Part shown: positions 29,528-37,027 of the stretch, one piece after another | Layout of the letters: each line of letters begins with the position of its first letter | Position numbering within the stretch: position 1 is the stretch's first letter | Source: Symbiodinium sp. CCMP2592 | Lineage: Eukaryota > Sar > Dinophyceae > Suessiales > Symbiodiniaceae | Assembly (NCBI GenBank): GCA_905221615.1 | Contig: CAJNDT010000504.1 | Coordinates: 124,001 to 188,000 of the forward strand | Direction: 5' to 3' | DNA length: 64,000 bases | Notes under the pieces: model-generated | Databases searched by the model: none | The model's input: only the letters and a program-made list of their open reading frames with translations | What the model was told of the DNA's origin: nothing | Made by a program: the position numbers and the translations under genes

Positions 29528-29829
29528 AGTTGTCGGGCGCCTGACAAAACATTGCATTTCTTTGCAATTGCGACTGCGAGTGTTTCATCGCTTGATTTAC
29601 TTCCTTTGTGCAATTGCGGGCATTTGCATTGCATGCCTCGGCAGTGGAGTGCTCAGAAGATGAGAGTTGCATGGCAGGCATCATGTGGCTGACATGTGCG
29701 CTTTCATTACTTGCTTATTCCGTGCATGCATTCACTACATTTGCAGGGCGTGACTTCACACTTTCAGGTTTACATTGACTTTAGCCTTTCTCTGAGCTTG
29801 CATTTCGCTACTCCGCGCAATTTTACATC

Positions 29830-30552
29830 ATGGAGAACATCCGTGACACTGAGGAAGTGCGGAAGGCCCTTAGCTTCCTCTACAACTCAGACGTCCATCA
29901 GGTCGTTAGTTGCATTAGAGGCGGACCGGCGGCTGGCCAGCGCAAGCTGTTACTCATCAGTGCGATGAGCTACCAGCAGCCATCCACTACATCGTCTACT
30001 CCGAAGTCCGACTAAACCTCCATTGAGGAGGACAAGAACAAAGCAGCCCCATCGGAGGAGACGAAGAAAGATGCATCAAGTACGGGGTCGGCTGGTGCAT
30101 CAGATGGTGATCCCCCTTCCACTGCAGATGCATCCAAGACCCCCCGTTCGGGGGATGCAACAGCAGGGGATCCCACTGCATCCCCGCCCGCAGCTGCTGC
30201 AACTACATCCCCGGCTCCGCCGATACAGCCCATTCACAGCCCTACATTCATTCAGGAGGACAACTCGGGCCACAAATGCAAGACGGCTACCAGACAAGTC
30301 GTATGCTGTCGCAATGAGTGCGACACTGATGGTTGCATTGCACTCTGCGGATACAGTTCCGAGGTGCCCAATGACAGCCACTTCATTGCATCCTCAACCC
30401 GCCATGCTTGCAAGGCGTGCTATCGTGCACGCATGCATTCCAAGGAGTCTCAGGATCATGGTACATCGAGTACATCCTGGGACCAAGACTGGGGGGATGA
30501 TCAATGGAACCACGGCGACAGCTGGAACTGGTGGCGTCGAGGAGGCTACTAG
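29830..30552 (+). CDS. Element B Cys/Trp-rich protein, one in-frame stop
   Basis: ATG at 29830 (MENIRDTEEVRK); TAA at 30013-30015 interrupts the frame, which then stays open to the TAG at 30550-30552. The N-terminal part has VVSCIRGGPAAGQRKLLLIS, like LVSYIRSGPALGRVKLLS in element C. The middle is Pro/Ala/Ser-rich. The conserved C-terminal module reads TRQVVCCRNEC, then CGYSSEVPNDSHF, then ACKACYR, and ends in a Trp-rich stretch (WGDDQWNHGDSWNWW). The Cys/His spacing suggests a zinc-binding fold, and a nucleocapsid-like role is a guess. No match to a named family was recognised. Confidence 0.65.
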
Positions 30553-31085
30553 CTGCATCCTCCATCGTGCATTCTTGCACTTTTCTCCATTTTAACAATG
30601 GGCTGCTCGTGTTTTCCATTGACGGCCCAGGAGGTAGACTCAGGTCTCCTCCACAACTTCGGCAGCCACCTTGGCGCCCGCAGCCGACCTCCCAGCGAGG
30701 GAGTGAAAAGTGTTTTCGGATCGGACTGATTGCTTTCTCAGCTTGCATCTGCTGTGTTCGGACCTTTGCGGTTCATGTCCCTCAACACTACTGTGTTGCA
30801 TTCCTTTTGGCCCCAGCGATTGCCATGCTTAGGCATCTTGAGGACATCATGTCACGACCCTTTCTCGGATTGCATTCTTACATCCACTGCACGACTTACA
30901 TTCTCCAAGGCACTTGCATCTGTGCTTGTCAAGCTCTCTGGTAGCATACCAATTTTGCGGAGTAGACGAGTGCAGCTTTGGCTTTCTCCGCGACTGGTGC
31001 ATTCGCACCATTTTACAGGCCTGAGGTCAGTGCATTTCTTCGCTTATTACTTTGTGTCACTGCCAGGTCAAATTCGTTGGGGAGT

Positions 31086-32296
31086 ATGTCGTCCCCCAGC
31101 TTGGAACAAATCCTCAAAGAGGAAAAAGTTCCGGATCTCATTGCAGGGCAACTCACTTCGCAACTCACGGTCCGCTCCTTCCCTTGCATTTGCGAAGGTG
31201 TGGACACTCTGCCAGACTGCATCAAGGATGTCTTGGACGCCCCGGGCCAAGCTCTCCTTACGACTGTCACTTTGGCGTGCTTGAAGGCAGCATACCATCG
31301 CTGCATTTCTTCCGTTATTTCGGCTACTCCCTCAGCTACGTCTGCACCTCCTTCATCGGGCGGTGGAGCTCTCAGTACATCTTCGTGGACAGAGCCTTTT
31401 CCTGCGAAGTTGAGCATTGAACGAGTGAATGCCATGAGAGCTACATTCGAAGCTTCATATCCCTCCGAAATTCTCGATGCATCCAGTATGCCCTCGTCAA
31501 GGCTCCTTGCATCCTGCAACAAGCAAGTGCAGGACAAGCACTTTTCTTACATTCCATGGAAGTTTCGACTCAGCGAAGAGAAACAGGAAGATGTTACATC
31601 ATCCAGACCGAAAAAGATCGCACGTCTCGACGACTTCATTTTTGACGACGTCCCCTGCAGGGACATAGCTGATACTGGCGTGTCGCAAATGTTCCTTTCG
31701 CATTTGTTAGACTTGATCGCCTTTGCATTTTGTTTGCTTGAAATCGGTCACCTCAGCTCCTTTCGTGCATACAACAAGCTCTTCATAAAGCTTGCATTCC
31801 ATCGTCCGCCGCCGGAGTCAGGGCTGCGAAGCCCGAACGTCACGGAAATGCAGGCGGCGGACAGAGAAGCGTGGAAATGCATTTGCGAATTGGTAAACAA
31901 AGGTTGGTGCATGGATGATGCATTGCATGAGATCGTGCAAGTCCGTTGCATCCTACAGTCCTACAGAGTCACCTACAGCCGCGAGTTTTCATTCAGAAAA
32001 CCAGGAGGCCCAGCACTGGGTCAGGCAACACAACTCAGCCTGAAAAAACCCACCCGAAGGGCAAAGGCGGCAAGGGCAAAGGCAAGAATGGGAAGTCGAA
32101 GGACACCTGCGATCAGAATGGCCCCAAGTGGATGGTTTCATTTTATGAGAACGGTGTTCAGAAGCAGATGTGCAAGCGTTGGAACCTTCGCTCGGGTTGC
32201 AAGTTGGATGACTGTGCATTCGTACATGGCTGCGCTGTTGATGTGGGTGGCAGGCCGTGTGGTAAGGATCACCCCGCTTACATGCACAAGTCCTGA
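31086..32296 (+). CDS. Element B Gag-like protein with CCCH finger, one frameshift
   Basis: ATG at 31086 (MSSPSLEQILKEEKV). The alpha-helical first 300 residues are colinear with element C gag (41225). Shared blocks: LACLKAAYHRCIS, ASYPSEILDASS, FSYIPWKFRLSEEK, MQAADREAWKCICEL. Between about 31950 and 32040 the reading moves to another frame, which has a Lys-Gly run, then CKRWNLRSGCKLDDCAFVH (C-x8-C-x4-C-x3-H, a CCCH-type finger) and a second Cys/His patch. It ends with TGA at 32294-32296. The Pol frame is the same as this last Gag frame. Confidence 0.72.
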
Positions 32297-35200
32297 AACA
32301 GCCCGAAACCTGTGGAGGGGCAGCTTTCCGGGCTTGCACCACATGCACCCTCGCCTTTGCCATCGGCTGGCCATACATCTACTTCTGATGAAGAAATCCT
32401 TGACTTGCTTCAGCAGTCTTTTACATCAACCACTGTGAAGTACAGATGGCAGGCTATTGAGGGGGATCGTGCGGAGGCCGCCTACTTCAACCTCGGTGGT
32501 TTCTCTCAGTCGGTGCGTTTTGGCCTGACACACCATACATTCCAATACCAACACATTTTGTGCCGACTTAATGCTTGGTTATGTATGCTTTTTCCATTGG
32601 GTACATGGACATCGTTATGTGTCTCTCACAACGAAGTTCTCAAAGTCCATCGTGATACATCCAATGAGCCAGGCACCCTCAACTACACCGTTGCTCTGGG
32701 TGACTTTTCGGGTGGAGGTTTAATGCTGGAATCTTCATCGGGCGAGAAATCCATGCGAGTCGACGCTTTACAGAAGTGCATAAATTTTTCATTGGTTGAT
32801 ACCAGGACATCACCTCTTGCATTCGATGGTGGTCTTTGGCACGCCACTGAGCCCTTCGTGGGCGACAGGTGGGTCATCACGGCCTACACTTGCAGGCGGT
32901 TGGCGGAATTTCAATCATCGGACATTGATGCATTGCGCATGTGGGGGTTCCCCCTACCTGGTGATTCCTTACCTCATCGGATGCCTCAACCTCAGGCGGT
33001 CGAACTGCCTCAGCCTGCTCTGCCGAAGAAATTCTGCCTTTTGCTGGCTTCACAGCACTCTGAGGTACTTCGTGCCGGCCTCTCAACTGCGGGTATTCCT
33101 CATGTGTGCATTCAGTCTCTTGATCAGGAGCATACAAGAAATTGCATTTTTCGATGTGCTGGGGAAGGTGTTTTCCCTTGCATCTTCATGGTGTACTCTC
33201 CTGACTGGAGTGAGAGTCACACTCGCTGGGTGCTGCAACTCTGCAAAGTTGCATATTCGGCAGGTTCTGCGGTGCACTTTGATATTTCTGGTTGGACCCA
33301 ATGTTGGTCTGATCAACTGTTCCTTCACTGCATTTGTACTGGCCTGCATCACATCGTGCAGGTGCCGGCGTGTGCATACAAGGGAGTTGGTGGCACCCCC
33401 TGGATCATGGTCTCCTCGTCGCCTTCATTTTCTGCATTGGGGCACCCATGCTCGTGTAGTCGGTGCTGTTCGACCTCCACGATTTCTGATTACCCTCCTG
33501 CATTCGTGGATGCTCTTTGCGATATACTGTTGATATCTAAACTCCGCAAATGCTCAGGTCAATGTGAATTTTCCATTGATGAGGCTTGGTCTTGCATTCC
33601 AGAAAAGCCGATTGATTCTCCACCACATGCTTGGGTGGATGGCGGCGGCCTTCACAGCCGTCCAGACTGGAGTGGCCAGGAGCGATCCACTGATGATACT
33701 TTCAAATCGCTCCGCCATGCCTTAATTGCTTGGTGTGGCAAGGCATGCATTCCGTCCAGAGTTCGTCAAAGATTGTTGCATCCATCAGATTCCCATCTCT
33801 TCTCCGAAACTGAGGTGCAGGAAATCCGAAGACTCTTCAGCACATGGCTGGAGTCCCAAGGTTGCAGTTCCATTGATTGGCACGTGAAGGATGGTCAGCC
33901 ATACTGCTTGAATTCTCTGGCTGCATTGTCCTCGGCTCTTAAAGATGCGGATATGACTCTCTTCGGTGCATTGCTGAGTGGTGTTCCTACTGGCTTCAAA
34001 CACGATATCCCCATTTCAGGTGTTTTCGCTCCATCTGGTCGCTCAGCCTCAGATGATGCATTAACGGTTTGCCAGGAAAACTGGCAAGGTGCTGAGGACG
34101 ACCCAGTCCTCCTTGAGGAGCTGGTGCAGATCGAGGTGGACAAAGGCTGGTTAAGGTGCATTGAATCGTTGGAAGCTGCACGCCAGATCTGGCCCAATGT
34201 TGCTGTTGGTAAGCTTAACATTGTACATTCCGAAGGCAGAAAACCTCGCTTGGTGGTTGATTCTTCCATTTGTGGTACAAATGCTTGCTGCCTCATTCCT
34301 GAGCGTTCGGCATTGCCTACATTACAAACTATCCAAGCCTCTTGGCCATTACGGGGAAAACTTGAACCCCTGGCAGCTTGGTCCATTGACGTTCAGGCAG
34401 CTCACAAGTCCATTATGGTTCGCGAGTCAGAACAAGGGCTGCTTGGCATTCGAGTGGGTCCCAAGCTCTATTTCTATACAGTTTGTCCATTCGGTGCAGC
34501 TTTTTCAGCTTTCTGGTTTGCTCGCCTTGGTGCATTTTTCGTTCGCACCCTTCATCGCTTGATTTTCATTGCCCACTGGCTGGCAATGTATGTGGACGAC
34601 TTACTTGGCTTTCAATCTGCATCAGTTGCAGAGATGAGCTTTTGCATTACTTTATGTTTCTGTGGGGCCTTTTCCATCCCCTGGAAGAAATTACAGTTTG
34701 GATGCTCCATCCGTTGGATAGGATGGGAGCTCAATTTCAGTATGGGCTGTGTTTGCATCCCATCGGACAAGCTTGAAAAGTTGCATTCGGTTATCGTGTC
34801 GGCACTCCGTGGCAAGTACACTGACCGTGCTACATTGAGCAAGTTGTGTGGCATGTTGCAGTGGCTTTTCAAACTTTTTCCATTGGCTAGGCCATGGCTG
34901 AGGTCTCTTTATCAGGACCTCAACACTCCACGTGCAACCAACTTCAGTGTTCGACAGAACGACTGGCAATCATTCATTTCTTGCTTGAACGACACTTTAC
35001 ATTTGGTCAAGTTACCTCCTGGATCGGCGGTTACGGTTGGCAGTCGTGTTCTTGCGGTGAGACATCACAAGGTTTCCACCAAGCGAGAACTTTTACATTG
35101 CAACCTGGGGGATAAGGATATATGGCTTCGCATTGCAGACTCTGCCTCCAAGCGTCGTGCATTGAGTCCATCCTCCAGAAGTGTGTTGCAGTTCTGGCTT

Positions 35201-35878
35201 GATTGGTCTGCATTGCCTCCAATTTGGCGATCGCTTCGCCCTATGGAGCATTTACAGGTGGAGGCAGCAGCTGATGCCATGGGCAACGGCCGCACTTTTG
35301 CTATAGGTGGCTACATTGCTTTACCAGGCGGTGAATTTTGGTTTTCAGAATGCTTTACTGTGGAGGATTTTGCATTCGCAGAGCTTCCATTGAAGTCTGA
35401 GGCGCACAAGGACATTACATGTTACGAGTGCCTCGGTCAGATTGCATTAGTTTGGCTTTTGAGTGTACTCAGCCCAGGATGCAAACTGTCTGTTCGCATG
35501 CATTCCTGGTGTGACAACAGTGGGGCGGAAGCCACTGCTAACAAGCTTTTCACTACATCCTGGCCTCTCGCTGCATTTGTGCAGCGACTGGCCATTTTAA
35601 GCAGTTTTACTGGTGTCCACTTGGATGTACATCACATTGCAGGTCCAAAGAACACTGAGGCTGACTTTTTGAGTCGCTGGCTTCCACCAGCTGCCTTGCC
35701 GGCTCGGTGGAGCCTCTCACGAAGGCGTCGCATTGCTTTAAAGGCACTTTGGAATGCTTCGCCTTCCATTTTCGATTTCGCCTCCATCGTGGAAGCCTCC
35801 TTTCAGCATTCCGAGCAGCTCTCCATTAGGAGCAGCACTCTAATCACCTTGTCGCACGTTTTTCATTTGGGGAATTGA
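32297..35878 (+). CDS. Element B Pol: dioxygenase-like domain, methyltransferase-like domain, reverse transcriptase, RNase H
   Basis: The frame is open from 32297, directly after the Gag stop. There is no early ATG in good context; a GTG lies at 32312 (numbering starts there). Residues about 55-195 carry the H-x-D...H...R pattern of Fe(II)/2-oxoglutarate dioxygenases: VHRDTSN (His113, Asp115), ALGDFSGGGLMLES, FDGGLWHATEPF (His177) and DRWVITAYTCR (Arg186). Residues about 230-410 (HFDISGW, ACAYKGVGGTPWIMVSS, DYPPAFVDAL) may be a degenerate methyltransferase-like module. The reverse transcriptase has RLVVDSSICGTN, motif A WSIDVQAAHKS (Asp693) and motif C MYVDDLLG (760-763). RNase H follows with WCDNSGAEA (Asp1068) and HHIAGPKNTEADFLSRW. 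The ORF has no stop or shift, and at 1188 residues it is long for a YR-element Pol because of the two front domains. Confidence 0.85.
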   Translation, partial: NSPKPVEGQLSGLAPHAPSPLPSAGHTSTSDEEILDLLQQSFTSTTVKYRWQAIEGDRAEAAYFNLGGFSQSVRFGLTHHTFQYQHILCRLNAWLCMLFPLGTWTSLCVSHNEVLKVHRDTSNEPGTLNYTVALGDFSGGGLMLESSSGEKSMRVDALQKCINFSLVDTRTSPLAFDGGLWHATEPFVGDRWVITAYTCRRLAEFQSSDIDALRMWGFPLPGDSLPHRMPQPQAVELPQPALPKKFCLLLASQHSEVLRAGLSTAGIPHVCIQSLDQEHTRNCIFRCAGEGVFPCIFMVYSPDWSESHTRWVLQLCKVAYSAGSAVHFDISGWTQCWSDQLFLHCICTGLHHIVQVPACAYKGVGGTPWIMVSSSPSFSALGHPCSCSRCCSTSTISDYPPAFVDALCDILLISKLRKCSGQCEFSIDEAWSCIPEKPIDSPPHAWVDGGGLHSRPDWSGQERSTDDTFKSLRHALIAWCGKACIPSRVRQRLLHPSDSHLFSETEVQEIRRLFSTWLESQGCSSIDWHVKDGQPYCLNSLAALSSALKDADMTLFGALLSGVPTGFKHDIPISGVFAPSGRSASDDALTVCQENWQGAEDDPVLLEELVQIEVDKGWLRCIESLEAARQIWPNVAVGKLNIVHSEGRKPRLVVDSSICGTNACCLIPERSALPTLQTIQASWPLRGKLEPLAAWSIDVQAAHKSIMVRESEQGLLGIRVGPKLYFYTVCPFGAAFSAFWFARLGAFFVRTLHRLIFIAHWLAMYVDDLLGFQSASVAEMSFCITLCFCGAFSIPWKKLQFGCSIRWIGWELNFSMGCVCIPSDKLEKLHSVIVSALRGKYTDRATLSKLCGMLQWLFKLFPLARPWLRSLYQDLNTPRATNFSVRQNDWQSFISCLNDTLHLVKLPPGSAVTVGSRVLAVRHHKVSTKRELLHCNLGDKDIWLRIADSASKRRALSPSSRSVLQFWLDWSALPPIWRSLRPMEHLQVEAAADAMGNGRTFAIGGYIALPGGEFWFSECFTVEDFAFAELPLKSEAHKDITCYECLGQIALVWLLSVLSPGCKLSVRMHSWCDNSGAEATANKLFTTSWPLAAFVQRLAILSSFTGVHLDVHHIAGPKNTEADFLSRWLPPAALPARWSLSRRRRIALKALWNASPSIFDFASIVEASFQHSEQLSIRSSTLITLSHVFHLGN

Positions 35879-35911
35879 TGCGCGACTTCGGTTCTCTGGC
35901 AGATTGCATTT

Positions 35912-36115
35912 GGGGGAAAACATGCAGACCCTTTTCACAGGCAGCTTCTTGCTGCTGAAGCTCGGATCTGCATTTCCCGCCAGAGAACAAAAGGAGCGAG
36001 TGTGTGCGAGTGACTGCATCAATTCCCCTTCTTATACATTCTTTGCTTTATATGTATACATTTTTACATATAAAGCTGCATATAGGAAGCAGCTGCGAAT
36101 ACATTAACCGAACGG
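35912..36115 (+). repeat. Element B internal repeat B1
   Basis: 204 bp identical to B2 (36429-36632). It contains a perfect hairpin, GCTTTATATGTA (36045-36056) with TACATATAAAGC (36065-36076). It ends CCGAACGG at the A2 boundary. Confidence 0.92.
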
Positions 36116-36132
36116 TATGTGTGCTTGCTCAC
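36045..36132 (+). promoter_or_regulatory. Element B junction site: hairpin, 39-nt spacer, GAACGG, dyad
   Basis: The hairpin ends at 36076. GAACGG ends at 36115, followed by TAT and the dyad GTGTGCTTGCTCAC (36119-36132; halves GTG-x-GC and GC-x-CAC). It is the join of right-end and left-end sequences, so it equals the junction of a circular intermediate. The last GG is also present at the target (CTCAGG|GAGG), consistent with crossover over these two bases. Confidence 0.6.
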
Positions 36133-36242
36133 GAGTGTTTGGTAATGTTTTGCATGCTTGCTGCATTCATGACATTCCATGTGCATTGCAGCAAGCAGGC
36201 TCGCAGCTGCCATCTCGCCTGCATAGCGGGCAAAACTTTTGT
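36116..36242 (+). repeat. Element B internal repeat A2
   Basis: 127 bp identical to the left terminal repeat A1 (14400-14526). The 186 bp from 36243 to 36428 is a unique spacer without an ORF. Confidence 0.92.
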
Positions 36243-36428
36243 CCCACCCACCTCTTCCCTTTTCTGGGTGCGAGTGCTGGCGACTGCACTCTTACACTTT
36301 CTTCTACTTGCTTGCATTTGCATTCGGTGTCTTTCTGCGGTCTGTCCTTTAAAAGGATGGGTCCATCTGCATTCCCTCTCTCTATGGCAGGTCAGTGCCT
36401 TTTGATGCACCTAGATCCCATCTGAGGA

Positions 36429-36632
36429 GGGGGAAAACATGCAGACCCTTTTCACAGGCAGCTTCTTGCTGCTGAAGCTCGGATCTGCATTTCCCGCCAG
36501 AGAACAAAAGGAGCGAGTGTGTGCGAGTGACTGCATCAATTCCCCTTCTTATACATTCTTTGCTTTATATGTATACATTTTTACATATAAAGCTGCATAT
36601 AGGAAGCAGCTGCGAATACATTAACCGAACGG
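36429..36632 (+). repeat. Element B right terminal repeat B2
   Basis: 204 bp identical to B1, including the AT-rich hairpin (36562-36573 with 36582-36593). It ends GAACGG, after which element A gag resumes. Confidence 0.92.
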
Positions 36633-36785
36633 GAGGAAGCCTCTGGCTCAGTCATTGACTACGCATTCCTTTGCATGCCTTGCGACACCGCCTGACCTGC
36701 TCGAGGATTCCATTCGGGAGGCTTTGGATGTCAGTCTGTGCCCAAAACTGTTCTTTCTCTTGCCTGCCTGAAAGCTAGATTTCGG
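36633..36785 (+). pseudogene. Element A gag, continuation between elements B and C
   Basis: It aligns with element C gag (41249 onward). GAGGAAGCC continues codon 9, and LSLACLKARFR matches LSLACLKAAFHR of C. A stop lies inside. Element C is inserted at TTTCGG (36780-36785). Confidence 0.75.
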
Positions 36786-36862
36786 TATGTGTGCTTGCTC
36801 ACGTTTGTTTGGAAATGTTTTCGACTGCATGCCACATTACATGTCACCGCGCGATGTAGCAT
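36786..36862 (+). repeat. Element C left repeat A1 (part shared with A2)
   Basis: 77 bp matching 46286-46362 with two differences. A1 continues beyond this, but A2 is truncated. Confidence 0.85.
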
Positions 36863-37027
36863 GCAGGCTCGCAGCTGCCTTGCTTCCGAACAAGTCGGAA
36901 AACTTTTGTAGCTAACAGGCCTTCATTGTGTAAGCCCTCTAGACCAGGTTCTGAGGCCCTTGAAGGTGCTTTGTAGGCTTGATCCTACATTCGCCCGTGG
37001 TCCCGCTCGTGATAGGGGCCCGGGTGC

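Larger units (their letters stand above)
14400..36632 (+). mobile_element. YR retroelement B, nearly complete, carrying a nested LINE
   Basis: Both ends are defined: A1 starts at 14400 and B2 ends at 36632. The flanks rejoin to a normal gag reading (CTCAGG plus GAGGAAG; element C has CTCAGGGAGGAG at the same place), so there is no target duplication. This is expected for YR elements. Order: A1, recombinase ORF, Cys/Trp-rich ORF, Gag ORF, Pol ORF, B1, A2, spacer, B2. Without the LINE insertion (16289-28573, including one copy of the target duplication) the element is about 9.95 kb. Pol is intact, and the recombinase would be intact but for the LINE. The Cys/Trp ORF has one in-frame stop and Gag has one frameshift. 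Confidence 0.88.
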
